The notes: generated by a model not told the origin, from the sequence alone. 64,000 nucleotides of DNA from Halomonas sp. S3-1-1 (GCF_023757625.1 NZ_JALGBZ010000008.1:32467-96466), one strand, 5' to 3'. Counted from the stretch's first letter, positions 44,665 to 55,033 are shown. Program-made: numbers and translations.

Positions 44665-45441
44665 ATGAAGGCTGCCATGTACGATTTAATAAAAAGCCTT
44701 GCGTCGCCGCTTTTAATGCCCTTGCCGATAAGCATGGCCTTGCTGTTCTTGGGGTTAGGGTTGGTTTGGCTAAAACGTTTGTACTCGGGGCGTGCGCTAT
44801 CTGCCTTGGGGCTGACGGTTCTACTCCTGGCTAGCTGGGCACCGATTGCAGAGCGCTTATTGGCGCCGATCGAAACGCGCTACCCGGCGCTTTTGGATGT
44901 CGCTGAAGTAGAGGCTCCTGCTGCGATAGTGGTACTGGGCGGAGGCTGGCAGCCACAGGCGCCTGTTTCCAGCGTAGCCAAACTGAGTGAAAGTTCAGCG
45001 CTTCGCCTAATGGAAGGCATACGGTTATGGCGTGAATTACAGGATGTGCCGCTAGTCGTGTCAGGGGCCGCCCGTGATACTTCGATAGCGCCAGTGGCTC
45101 GGGGTTATCTCGAAGCCGCGCATGCACTAGGTGTGCCTCGGCAATCCATACGCGTACTGGATTGGCCAACCGATACCGGCCAGGAAGCCCGGGCGGTTCG
45201 TGATTTAGTAGGGCAGGGCGCGCCAGTCATACTGGTCACCTCTGCTTCCCATATGCCGCGTGCCATGCGCCACTTTCAAGCGGTAGGGCTTTTACCTGTC
45301 GCTGCCCCTACCCACTTTTTAACGCAGTTCGAGTCGGCTCATAGCGTTCGCTACTGGATTCCTTCGGCGAGCCATCTATACAAAACCGAACGGGCGCTGT
45401 ACGAGACGCTTGGGCTTTTAATGGTCGATGTTGAGCATTAG
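44665..45441 (+). CDS. YdcF/ElyC-type DUF218 membrane protein
   Basis: A 258-residue protein with two N-terminal membrane helices (about residues 15-35 and 43-62) and a DUF218 domain: AIVVLGGGWQPQAP, VPLVVSGAA, and VTSASHMPRAMRHFQAVGL. ElyC (YcbC) and SanA of this family act in envelope and lipid-carrier metabolism. Its place next to an O-antigen-ligase-like gene in this locus suggests a link to undecaprenyl-linked glycan assembly. Two possible starts lie four codons apart; I use the first ATG. Confidence 0.87.
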   Translation: MKAAMYDLIKSLASPLLMPLPISMALLFLGLGLVWLKRLYSGRALSALGLTVLLLASWAPIAERLLAPIETRYPALLDVAEVEAPAAIVVLGGGWQPQAPVSSVAKLSESSALRLMEGIRLWRELQDVPLVVSGAARDTSIAPVARGYLEAAHALGVPRQSIRVLDWPTDTGQEARAVRDLVGQGAPVILVTSASHMPRAMRHFQAVGLLPVAAPTHFLTQFESAHSVRYWIPSASHLYKTERALYETLGLLMVDVEH

Positions 45442-45469
45442 CCATCTCTTCTAACGCTAACAAGCTCCC

Positions 45470-46735
45470 ATGTGTTTAAAACTGATGATGCTGCGAAACA
45501 CTTCCCTGATTTTTCTGGGCACTAGCTTTTTGATCGCTGCGCCGCTGCTCCTGCCCAATGGCGGATGGTTAGCGTTGGGCGCGCTAGCCGTTTTAGGTGG
45601 TTTTGAATTAGTCAGCGGGCGCTTTAAAGAAGCCACTAGGCTGGCTCGATACCTCGTCCTGTTACCCGTTTTTTGTGCGGCAGCCACCCTGCTGGCTTGT
45701 GCTGTGCAAGGGCCTCAGACTTGGCAGGACGAATGGCCTCGGCTACTTGTTTTACTGCTGAGCGTGTTAACGGTTTGTGCCTTGCCCAGGCTTTATGTAA
45801 GCGCCGCGAGCGTGTTTATGGCGTTCGCCGTGACCGGAGCCGCTGTGGGTGCGTGGGCATTATGGCAGGTCGCAGGGCAGGGCGTTGAGCGGGCAAGTGG
45901 GCAGGCCCCTTTTCACGCTATTCTGTTCGGCAACTTTTCGCTCGCGGCGGGGGTTGTCTGTTTGGCTGGGTTGCCTTGGGCATGGCGGCAGCCTAAACGC
46001 TGGGGTTGGGTAATGCTAGTATCAGCAGGAGCGTTGGGAGGGCTTGACGCTTCTCTGCTTTCCGGTACACGGGGTGGCTGGCTGGCGCTGCCGTTGACTG
46101 TGTGGATGCTCTATCGCGCTTATGCCCGGCAGTGGCCCTTGCGCTTGCGCGGGGGGATCGCGGTCGTGATCGCCGCGCTGGTCATTGGGCTTTACGCGCT
46201 GCCCCAGACCGGTGTACAGCAGCGGGTGAACAGCGCGATGGGTGAAAGCCTTGATTACCTGAATGGCGAGGCGCACGGATCGATCGGCGTTCGTCTCGAG
46301 CTCTATCGAGTCACTCTGCAGTTGATTGCGGAGCGGCCGTGGTCGGGCTATCGCCTACAGGAGTATCGTGATGTCTTGAAAACGCTCAACGAGCAGGGTC
46401 GTGTAAGTAGTGGTGTCGCCGAGCACTGGCATGCTCACAACGATATTCTGAATGCCTGGTTACGCTATGGTGCGTTGGGGGGGCTGGCGACATTATTACT
46501 GTACGTGGCGCCGCTTTGGTTTTTTGCGCGGCGGCTACACGGGGGATACCCGGATCGGGATCCACTAGCGCTAGCAGGCTGTCTACTGGCGCTACTATTT
46601 TTTGATTTTGGCTTGAGCTATGCCTTCTTCGCCTATCCGATAGTACTGGCCACCTATTGGGTTTGGTTGGTGGTGTGCGTGGCAGCCGTTGTAAAGCGTC
46701 ATGCACATTCTAAAGGGCCTTTCCACACGTCTTAA
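45470..46735 (+). CDS. O-antigen ligase / Wzy_C family membrane protein
   Basis: A protein of 421 residues with about eleven hydrophobic helices and the Wzy_C domain at about residues 200-370. The periplasmic loop has RLELYRVTLQLIAERPWSG and the catalytic-type EHWHAHNDILNAWLRYG, and SGTRGGWLALP is also conserved. It could ligate chains to lipid A-core (WaaL) or polymerise units. As an EpsG-type polymerase is already present, ligation to a carrier is the more likely role, but this is not certain. Confidence 0.85.
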   Translation: MCLKLMMLRNTSLIFLGTSFLIAAPLLLPNGGWLALGALAVLGGFELVSGRFKEATRLARYLVLLPVFCAAATLLACAVQGPQTWQDEWPRLLVLLLSVLTVCALPRLYVSAASVFMAFAVTGAAVGAWALWQVAGQGVERASGQAPFHAILFGNFSLAAGVVCLAGLPWAWRQPKRWGWVMLVSAGALGGLDASLLSGTRGGWLALPLTVWMLYRAYARQWPLRLRGGIAVVIAALVIGLYALPQTGVQQRVNSAMGESLDYLNGEAHGSIGVRLELYRVTLQLIAERPWSGYRLQEYRDVLKTLNEQGRVSSGVAEHWHAHNDILNAWLRYGALGGLATLLLYVAPLWFFARRLHGGYPDRDPLALAGCLLALLFFDFGLSYAFFAYPIVLATYWVWLVVCVAAVVKRHAHSKGPFHTS

Positions 46736-47273
46736 AAAACAACTACCGAATAAAACGTCATTTTTTTAACTTGGATTGGTGTTAAAAGATAAAGTGGTAA
46801 ATTGCAGTTAATGGCTGTGTTTGTGCTACTTAAAAGGTAATGGGCTGATTAGAAAAATCATACGATAATTTATAAAAAATAAAGTCTATAGAAATTATAA
46901 TACCTGTCGCGTGGGCTTGAACGATCAAGCGCTCTTCGCTGGATGTAATGCTGTTGTCATACTGGATCCGGTATAAAGAAATGCCCTCCTGATACTTATC
47001 TTATCAGCTCGCCTTAATGGGCTCGAATAATATCTAAGCTGGATACTTTGATATGCAGGTAACTCGCTAAATTTAAGCGATCAACATACTTATCTGCGTG
47101 TGGACAGCATTGATTTTAAACTGCTCAATAGTACAAGGATGTAGGCAAAGGTATGATAAAACTAATCCGAAACAGTACGTAAAACTGCTCCAAACACCGT
47201 AGTGAACGGTTAAATGCCGTATCGAAAGCTCGTGAATTCGGGCGCTCGTTGAGCTGAATTGGAGTCGACTGCT
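46736..47273. other. 538-bp AT-rich intergenic region
   Basis: No gene is visible. The segment has many stops in all frames and runs of A/T (especially 46736-46930). It separates the O-antigen-ligase-like gene from the dehydratase gene and probably holds the promoter of the latter. No perfect dyad or terminator was found. Confidence 0.6.
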
Positions 47274-49262
47274 ATGTTATCGCGCTTATTGCACCCCTTG
47301 TTTCGTCTGCCAAGACCTCAAAAACGCCTGATTCAATTAGTGGTTGATGCCGGGCTGATAACGGTTAGCTTTCTGCTGGCCATGTTCTTGCGGCTAGATG
47401 GTTGGTCCTTTGTGTCCAATTCCAACGTCTGGCTGGTCTTGCCTGCCATTATTCCTATTAGTCTTTTCATCTTTGCACGACTGGGATTCTACCGAGCAAT
47501 CATCCGCTTCATGGACATGCAGGCGGCGACGACCGTTCTAGCCGGCGTATTAGCATCCACGATGGTACTGATCGTGGTCAACTACGTCGCGCTTTTGCCC
47601 ATTCCTCGTTCGGTACCTTTCATTTATGCAATGCTTGCCATGCTGACCATTGGCGGGGTGCGGGCGGTACTTCGTTCGCTTTATACGCGCGGGCAAGTGC
47701 GCTACAAAACGCGCGTTTTGATTTATGGTGCGGGCAGCTCCGGGCGGCAGTTGGTAGTCTCGTTTCGTAACGGCAATGAATACGAGCCGGTATGTTTCAT
47801 CGATGACGATGCCGACGTACAGCGCTCCTCTATTCAGGGGCTGAAAGTCCACCATCCTCGCGCCGTTCAAGGGTTGATCGATGTCTACGGGGTAGAAAAA
47901 ATCCTGCTGGCCATGCCCAGCGCTTCGCGCGCTCGCCGGCGCGAGATCCTCGAGTCTCTGGAGGGGATCACTGTACCTGTACAAACCGTTCCTGGAATGG
48001 CCGATGTGATCACCGGGCGGGCAAAAACCACGGAAATTCGTGATGTCGCCGTCGAGGATCTGTTGGGCCGCGATCCCGTGCCGCCGGACGCCAGTCTGAT
48101 TGGCGCTAATATTACCGATAAGGTGGTGTTGGTCACCGGCGCCGGGGGGTCCATTGGCAGTGAGCTGTGTCGACAGATTCTACGCCAGCAGCCCAGCAAA
48201 CTGCTTTTGTTAGAGATCTCCGAATATAACCTCTATTGCGTTGAGCAGGATTTACGCACACTTGCTCAAGCGGAAGGACTGGACCACGTAGAGGTGATGG
48301 CGTTACTTGGGTCGGTGCAGCATACCGAGCGCCTTCAGTCCGTGATGACCTACTATCAGGTGCAAACGGTTTATCACGCGGCGGCCTACAAGCACGTGCC
48401 GATGGTCGAACACAATGTCGAAGAGGGGTTGGTCAACAACGCCATAGGCACGCTGAACTGCGCGCGCGCGGCGGTAGAATCCGGTGTCAGCGATTTCGTG
48501 CTGGTCTCGACCGATAAGGCCGTGCGGCCCACTAACGTTATGGGGGCGACCAAGCGCTTGGCAGAACTGGTGTGCCAGGCCATGTCCAACGCTCAGAAAG
48601 GCACTCGTTTTTGCATGGTGCGTTTTGGTAACGTCCTGGGCTCCAGCGGCTCTGTGGTTCCCATGTTTCGCCGCCAGATTGCGGCAGGCGGGCCGGTCAC
48701 CGTTACTCACCCTGAGATTACGCGTTATTTCATGACCATTCCTGAGGCTGCCCAGCTGGTTATCCAAGCGGGGGCAATGGCCAAAGGCGGCGACGTTTTC
48801 GTTCTGGATATGGGCGAGCCGATCAAAATTACCGATCTGGCCACTAAGATGGTGCGGCTGTCCGGGTTCGACCCTTACGTGAACCAGCCGAACCAATCGG
48901 GGCATTCGATTAAGGGCGATATCGAAATTCGCTTCACCGGTTTGCGGCCAGGCGAAAAACTCTATGAGGAGCTGCTCATTGGCGAGCGCGTTCGGCACAC
49001 CTCGCACTCGCGCATCATGACGGCTCACGAGGTCTCGCTAACCTTGCAGGAGACCGAGCGGTTGATGGAGGAGCTCGTGCGTGCTTGTCAACAAAGCGAC
49101 TCCAGACGCCTCCAGCAGCTGTTGATCGACGCGCCCTTGGGCTATGCCCCCAACAGCGAGCTGGTGGATCACCTGTGGCAGTGCCCGGAACGCAAGGAGG
49201 CCGTTTTGACCGCCAGACACGGCGATTTCGACAGCAGCCCGGCCTTGCATAGCGCTGCTTAA
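47274..49262 (+). CDS. pglF: WbpM/PglF/CapD-type membrane UDP-GlcNAc 4,6-dehydratase
   Basis: A 662-residue protein. Four membrane helices lie in residues 15-125, followed by a CoA-binding-like Rossmann domain (VLIYGAGSSGRQL) and the catalytic SDR domain with GAGGSIG at 289-295 and STDKAVRPTNVMGATKR. As in WbpM and PglF, Met423-x3-Lys427 replaces the usual Tyr-x3-Lys. It makes UDP-2-acetamido-2,6-dideoxy-4-hexulose, the substrate for the PglE-like enzyme at 39586, and thus supplies the bacillosamine route. The ATG at 47274 has GGAG at a spacing of nine bases. A TTG five codons earlier is less likely. Confidence 0.93.
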   Translation: MLSRLLHPLFRLPRPQKRLIQLVVDAGLITVSFLLAMFLRLDGWSFVSNSNVWLVLPAIIPISLFIFARLGFYRAIIRFMDMQAATTVLAGVLASTMVLIVVNYVALLPIPRSVPFIYAMLAMLTIGGVRAVLRSLYTRGQVRYKTRVLIYGAGSSGRQLVVSFRNGNEYEPVCFIDDDADVQRSSIQGLKVHHPRAVQGLIDVYGVEKILLAMPSASRARRREILESLEGITVPVQTVPGMADVITGRAKTTEIRDVAVEDLLGRDPVPPDASLIGANITDKVVLVTGAGGSIGSELCRQILRQQPSKLLLLEISEYNLYCVEQDLRTLAQAEGLDHVEVMALLGSVQHTERLQSVMTYYQVQTVYHAAAYKHVPMVEHNVEEGLVNNAIGTLNCARAAVESGVSDFVLVSTDKAVRPTNVMGATKRLAELVCQAMSNAQKGTRFCMVRFGNVLGSSGSVVPMFRRQIAAGGPVTVTHPEITRYFMTIPEAAQLVIQAGAMAKGGDVFVLDMGEPIKITDLATKMVRLSGFDPYVNQPNQSGHSIKGDIEIRFTGLRPGEKLYEELLIGERVRHTSHSRIMTAHEVSLTLQETERLMEELVRACQQSDSRRLQQLLIDAPLGYAPNSELVDHLWQCPERKEAVLTARHGDFDSSPALHSAA

Positions 49263-49320
49263 ACGTTAGCGCTCGAAACGCCGGTAAGCTTGGATAGCGC
49301 ATCGAGCTAACCGGTAACAC

Positions 49321-49383
49321 AAGAGCCGTTCGCTCTACACGCTGATCTCTTTTGGCGGTAGAAGGTGAACGGCTCTTTTTTTA
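49321..49383 (+). terminator. Terminator at the end of the exopolysaccharide locus
   Basis: AAGAGCCGTTC (49321-49331) pairs perfectly with GAACGGCTCTT (49367-49377), followed by a run of eight T. The loop is unusually long (35 nt). It lies 59 bp after the dehydratase stop. Confidence 0.8.
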
Positions 49384-49539
49384 TGCTTAAACGGCACGGC
49401 CAGCGATAGCCGGCAGAACCCGAAGGCAGCGGTCGGCGCGAGTGGAATGAATCCGGCGTCAGATCACTGGTCTCACCCATGCGTCACTCGCGAATATTGT
49501 CGATGGCTAGTCGAGCCCCACTGCCCGTAATACGACCGA

Positions 49540-50760
<1,221 letters not shown>

Positions 50761-50785
50761 GGTCAATCTCTCTTTTTAAGTATTA

Positions 50786-50800
50786 TGTTATAGTATAACA
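50786..50800. promoter_or_regulatory. Zur box
   Basis: TGTTATA-G-TATAACA, a perfect 7-1-7 dyad matching the core of the gammaproteobacterial Zur consensus. It lies 26 bp upstream of the COG0523 start codon, where bound Zur would block transcription. Confidence 0.85.
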
Positions 50801-50874
50801 ATTAAGAGGCGATTAGAAACAGAGGCGATTAAAACATGGTGTCTTCAACATACACGCGCCATGGCGCTAGAGAA

Positions 50875-50893
50875 TGCCCCGCCAGGCGGGGCA
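50875..50893 (-). terminator. Possible terminator of the TIGR03643 gene
   Basis: An 8-bp GC-rich stem (TGCCCCGC and GCGGGGCA) with a 3-nt loop, just after the stop of the gene to its right on the minus strand. The T tract is weak (ATTCTCT), so the call is tentative. Confidence 0.45.
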
Positions 50894-50901
50894 GATGGGA
50901 T

Positions 50902-51180
50902 TCAGAAGCGCTTGTACTGGGTGGGGCAGTAGCCGCGCTGCACGGCGGGTGAGCGAAGCGCGCGGTGTTTAGTGGCGCGAGCGGTAACGCGTTGGCGCCA
51001 GAGCTTGAACGAGCCGGGTTTGAGCGCGTGGCGCATGATCTCGACCATATCGGGCTCAACCAAACCGTAGAGACTTTCAATGGCTTCAAACGGAGTACGA
51101 TCCTCCCAAGCCATTTCGATGACGCGGGAGCGGTCCTCTTCGGGGAGTCGGTTGAAACGTTGGACGGACGCTTTGGCCAT
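50902..51180 (-). CDS. TIGR03643 family protein
   Basis: A protein of 92 residues with the conserved block VIEMAWEDRTPFEAIESLYGL, followed by VEIMRHALKPGSFKLWRQRV and TKHRAL, which defines the TIGR03643 family. The function is unknown; the basic composition and helix-turn-helix-like first half suggest nucleic-acid binding, which is only a guess. The ATG complementary to 51178-51180 has AAGG before it and starts the homology; 18 more codons are open upstream. It lies between the Zur-controlled gene and the XRE regulator. Confidence 0.85.
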   Translation of the reverse strand: MAKASVQRFNRLPEEDRSRVIEMAWEDRTPFEAIESLYGLVEPDMVEIMRHALKPGSFKLWRQRVTARATKHRALRSPAVQRGYCPTQYKRF

Positions 51181-51269
51181 GGTCACACCTTCTAAAATTG
51201 CGGTGGTCAGGATCACAACTAATTGTTTGGACAAACCCCGCGGTGCTGCGTTTGTCTAAACGCTAAGGA

Positions 51270-51632
51270 CTACTTTTCGTTCGGCACCTTATGATGAAGG
51301 CGCGCCGCCAGGCTTTCGGTGATATCGAGAATGAGCTGGCGATCCTGCTCCTCGAGCGGTGCTAGCAGGCCTTTCATTCGGCTCGCCTGGTCGTCAGTCT
51401 GAAGGCTCACTTCACCCAAAAGCTCGGCGGTTTCGCAGTTGAAAATCGTGGAAAGCTGTACCAGACGTATCACGTTGGGAATCACTCGCCCCCGCTCGAT
51501 GCGAGAGACGGCTTCGTTACCTATTCCCAGCCGCTCCGCCACTTCTTCCTGGGTCATCTGACAACGCACGCGCCGTTTGGCGATTGCACAGCCGATATGA
51601 CTGGCGATATGTTCCCGTTCTTTTTTCGTCAC
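51270..51632 (-). CDS. XRE-family helix-turn-helix regulator
   Basis: A 120-residue regulator with a Cro/CI helix-turn-helix at about residues 10-65 (MTQEEVAERLGIGNEAVSRIERGR) and a C-terminal tail of about 50 residues with a heptad-like pattern, perhaps for dimerisation. The start is a GTG (complement 51630-51632) because a strong GGGAGG lies five bases before it; the ATG at 51680 has no ribosome site. A palindromic operator 69 bp upstream suggests autoregulation. It is phage-repressor-like, but no phage genes are nearby. Confidence 0.85.
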   Translation of the reverse strand: MTKKEREHIASHIGCAIAKRRVRCQMTQEEVAERLGIGNEAVSRIERGRVIPNVIRLVQLSTIFNCETAELLGEVSLQTDDQASRMKGLLAPLEEQDRQLILDITESLAARLHHKVPNEK

Positions 51633-51693
51633 GTTGTCCTCCCAATGATAAAGAATGGTTAAGGACCCACCTATTGACATGAAGGACTAAGCA

Positions 51694-51721
51694 AGTTGAG
51701 TATCAACTCAATGAGTTGATA
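51694..51721. promoter_or_regulatory. Palindromic operator upstream of the XRE gene
   Basis: TATCAACTCA-A-TGAGTTGATA (51701-51721) is a perfect 10-1-10 dyad. A second, overlapping dyad, GTTGA-GTA-TCAAC, extends it to the left, giving three alternating GTTGA half-sites. Binding by the adjacent XRE protein is inferred. Confidence 0.65.
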
Positions 51722-52065
51722 AGGGATAATTAAATTTATTGAATCAAATCATTGGCGCTGGCTATTTGGGGCAGGGGAGCGTGGTGAGACGCGGATAGTC
51801 TTTGGTCGGCCATGCGATAAATTCGTCACGTCTTGGGTCAAGAAAGAGCGCGAGAAGCCGATATAAGGGCCAACGATTTTGAGGGTGGGTGAGTCGCCAA
51901 TGAGAACTTTCATGCCAGCTGCATAGTTAAATTGTTATACTCGTATTAGTCATGTGTTGGAAAAAATAGCACCGCATTGGCGCACTGGGGCTGACGGTCC
52001 TCAATGCGGGTACGAGGCATCGGTATCGACGCCGTTAACGGATCAACTTCGAGGCGTTCAACTTC
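51722..52065. other. Intergenic region before the GGDEF-EAL gene
   Basis: No gene is supported. It is AT-rich just right of the XRE operator and again near 51920-51970, where the promoter of the diguanylate cyclase/phosphodiesterase gene may lie. GAGGCG about 14 bp before 52066 may serve as its ribosome site. Confidence 0.5.
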
Positions 52066-54876
52066 ATGCTCTCAGACTCTGCGCCCAGTATCCTGCAGCA
52101 GCTCTCCAGAAGCCTTCTTCGCAGCAGCCGTGAAGAGTTCTTCGAGCAATTGACTCACTCGTTGTCAGCGCTTTTGGGCGTCGACCACGTGCTGGTCGCG
52201 CGTATCGATGCGCATCAAAGTCTCGTTTCTCCGGTAACGCTCTACTCCAACGGCCAGTGGCTTTATAAGGCGCCGTTTCCGATCAAGGGAACCGCCTGCA
52301 GCCAAGTGACCCCGAGTAGCGAGTTCTTTGCCGAGGCGGGCATTTGTTCCCGTTTTCCCAAGGATGCGCAGCTGGCCGCGCTTGATGCCCAAGGGTACCT
52401 GGGCGTGCCCATGCTGGACGCCGATGGCAACTGGCTCGGGCTGATGGCGCTGATTCACTCCTCACCCTTGACGCTTCCCGATTTTGCCGTCGATACGTTG
52501 AGAATCGCAGCGTCGCTTGCAAGTTTCGAGCTCTCTCGTCGCTTGGCCGGCGCCAACGCCAATGTGCGTATCGCCGGCCATCGACGGGCGCTCAAGCTTT
52601 TAAGCGAAGGTGGCGAGGCGGTGTTCAGTGCCCAGAACGAAACCGCGCTCATGCAGAGCTGCTGCGACGTGGCCGTCGGCACCGGCGGCTACGCCGCTGC
52701 CTGGATCAGTCGCCCGGACCTCCAGGGTCGCGCCGATTCGCTGAGTGTGAGGACGATGGCCGACCGGGACGGCCAAGAAATCGCCTGGTGCAGTCCGCGC
52801 CAGCTGATGATCAAACGCTATAGCCTCGCGCTGACCCAGACCGCTTTCGCGACCGGCAAGCCGGTCTTTATCACCGAGCCGGATCAGGCAGGTTGCGTCA
52901 ACGAAACGGTCGCTTCCACCTTGCGCGCTTTAGGTGTTAAAGCGTTCATCGCGCTACCGCTCATGTTTCGCGATACGCCTTTGGGCGTGCTCTGCTGCTA
53001 TCACGCTCAGGAAACGGGCATTTCTAAAAAAGAGCGTAAGGTTCTGAGCGATTTGGCCAACGATATCGCTTTTGGACTGGACAGCATCCTGCGGCGCCAA
53101 AACGAGCAACGCATTCAGCACGCGGTGACCCACGTTGCCACGGCGGTTTCGGCCAACCACGGCGAGGCGTTTTTGTCTCAGCTTACCGCCCACATGGCGA
53201 CGGCGCTCGATGCCCAAGTGGGGTTCATCGCCAAGCTCGACGCCCTGGAGCCGGGCGTGGCGTCGATGGTGTCGCTCAATATCAGAGGCGAAGAGCAGCC
53301 GGGAATCCGCTATCGAATAGACGGCGTGCCCTGCGAAGACGTAATCGATCATAAAGAGTGCGTGGTGCTCAAGAACGCCTCTGTCCGTATGCCCGCCGAG
53401 TCCAACGGCGAGCTCGATTGGGTCAACGGCTATATCGGTCGCCGGCTCGACGATGCCCAGGGCAACCCGATCGGCGTTGTCGGCGTCATGTTCGAACAGC
53501 CCCTTGAGGACACCCACATCGCCCGCACGGTACTGCAGATTTTTGCCGCGCGGGTTGCCTCGGAGCTTTCGCGCCAGCAGGACGAGAGCCGTATTCGCGA
53601 GCTGGCCTACCGCGACGAGGGCACGCGCCTGCCCAACCGGGCGGATTTCATGCAGCGACTGGTGCAGCACGTGGGGCAGACACCCCCGCAACGCTTGGCG
53701 CTGCTGCTGCTGGGCCTCAACCATTTCAAGGAAATCAACGATATCGCCGGCCATTACGTCGGCGATCTGGTGCTCAAGGAGGTCGCCAAGCGGTTCTCGA
53801 CGGTCCTGAAAGAGCGCCACTATCTGGCAAGGCTGGGCGGTGACGAGTTCGTGGTGCTGTGTCTTGACGCCGGTCAGCGTGAGGCGATCGAGATCGCCAC
53901 CCGGCTTCAGGACGCGCTCATGGAGCCCGTGGTCGTTGAGCAGCATACGGCAGAAGTCAGCGCAAGCGTTGGCGTATCGGTGTGCCCCGAGCAGGCGCGC
54001 ACCGCCCAGGGGCTTCTTCGATACGCCGATATCGCCATGCATCAGGCCAAGCGAGCGCCGTCAGGCGCGCGGCTGTTCGAGCCCTGGATGGAGCAGGTCA
54101 TGCGCGAAAAGCTCGACATGGCCAAGCGGCTCGCCATCGCCATCGCGGACAAGACCCTGACCCTGAACTTTCAGCCCCAGGTGAACCTGCGCACCCGCGA
54201 GCTGATCGGCGCCGAAGCGCTTTGTCGCTGGCAGGACGAGGTGCTGGGCTTTGTCTCGCCCGGTGATTTCATTCCGTTGGCCGAAGAGCGCGGCATGATG
54301 GTCGCGCTCGGGCGCTGTGTGATCGAGAAGGCGTGTCAGCAGCTCTCCCAGTGGAAACGCCAAGGGGTTTCGCTTTGCGGGCAGCTTGCGATCAACGTGG
54401 CGGCGGATCAGTTCGACGACAACGACCTGATCGACACGCTGTTCGAAAGCTGCAGCCGCTATCATATCGCCCCCTCGATGCTGAGTCTGGAACTGACCGA
54501 GAGCGGCATCATGGTCAACCCGGAGGAGGCCGTGGCCATTACCCGCTATTGCAAGGAGCAGGGCATGGGTCTGGCCATCGACGACTTCGGCACCGGCTAC
54601 TCCTCGCTTGCCTACCTCAAGCGCTTCGCCGTGGACAAGATCAAGATCGATATCTCCTTCATTCGCGACATGCTGGTGAGTGAAAACGACCGGGTCATCG
54701 TCGCTACCATCATCGCCATGGCTCACACTCTGGGGCTCGAGACGATCGCTGAAGGCATCGAAGGCCAGGCGCAGATCGAGCCGCTGCTCGAGATGGGCTG
54801 CACGCAAGGGCAGGGCTATCTGTTCGACCGGCCGCTTACGGCGTCGCAGTTCGCAACCCGCTGGCTTCAGTCCTGA
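52066..54876 (+). CDS. GAF-GGDEF-EAL cyclic-di-GMP signalling protein
   Basis: A protein of 936 residues without clear membrane helices. Two or three GAF-like sensor domains fill the first ~510 residues. The GGDEF domain has intact GGDEF at 591-595 and LPNRADF, but the position of the inhibitory I-site (RxxD five residues before GGDEF) reads KERH. The EAL domain has EAL at 717-719 followed by CR, ELTESG and IDDFGTGYSSLAYLKRF, so its catalytic residues look complete. It may make, break or sense cyclic-di-GMP, a usual regulator of exopolysaccharide. It is monocistronic. Confidence 0.92.
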   Translation: MLSDSAPSILQQLSRSLLRSSREEFFEQLTHSLSALLGVDHVLVARIDAHQSLVSPVTLYSNGQWLYKAPFPIKGTACSQVTPSSEFFAEAGICSRFPKDAQLAALDAQGYLGVPMLDADGNWLGLMALIHSSPLTLPDFAVDTLRIAASLASFELSRRLAGANANVRIAGHRRALKLLSEGGEAVFSAQNETALMQSCCDVAVGTGGYAAAWISRPDLQGRADSLSVRTMADRDGQEIAWCSPRQLMIKRYSLALTQTAFATGKPVFITEPDQAGCVNETVASTLRALGVKAFIALPLMFRDTPLGVLCCYHAQETGISKKERKVLSDLANDIAFGLDSILRRQNEQRIQHAVTHVATAVSANHGEAFLSQLTAHMATALDAQVGFIAKLDALEPGVASMVSLNIRGEEQPGIRYRIDGVPCEDVIDHKECVVLKNASVRMPAESNGELDWVNGYIGRRLDDAQGNPIGVVGVMFEQPLEDTHIARTVLQIFAARVASELSRQQDESRIRELAYRDEGTRLPNRADFMQRLVQHVGQTPPQRLALLLLGLNHFKEINDIAGHYVGDLVLKEVAKRFSTVLKERHYLARLGGDEFVVLCLDAGQREAIEIATRLQDALMEPVVVEQHTAEVSASVGVSVCPEQARTAQGLLRYADIAMHQAKRAPSGARLFEPWMEQVMREKLDMAKRLAIAIADKTLTLNFQPQVNLRTRELIGAEALCRWQDEVLGFVSPGDFIPLAEERGMMVALGRCVIEKACQQLSQWKRQGVSLCGQLAINVAADQFDDNDLIDTLFESCSRYHIAPSMLSLELTESGIMVNPEEAVAITRYCKEQGMGLAIDDFGTGYSSLAYLKRFAVDKIKIDISFIRDMLVSENDRVIVATIIAMAHTLGLETIAEGIEGQAQIEPLLEMGCTQGQGYLFDRPLTASQFATRWLQS

Positions 54877-55033
54877 TCTGAAGCGCTCGCCCTTGAGCGC
54901 CTGAACTGTTTTGCCTACGCCGGATTTGCCGAAACTTGATAGGCGAAGTCTTCGGTTGGCGCTAAGGTGAACGGAAGAGAGTTCACATAGGCGTCGGCGC
55001 CCGCCGGCGGGGTCAAGCGCACAGGGGGCAATC

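Noticed and set aside
49354..49361. GGCGGTAG (JUMPstart/ops core)
   Set aside because: It lies inside the terminator loop after the last gene of the locus, not in a leader, and the rest of the ops element does not match.
52954..54042. 362-residue minus-strand open frame within the GGDEF-EAL gene
   Set aside because: His/Gly/Arg-rich antisense translation with no motif and no ribosome site; the plus frame has intact GGDEF and EAL motifs.
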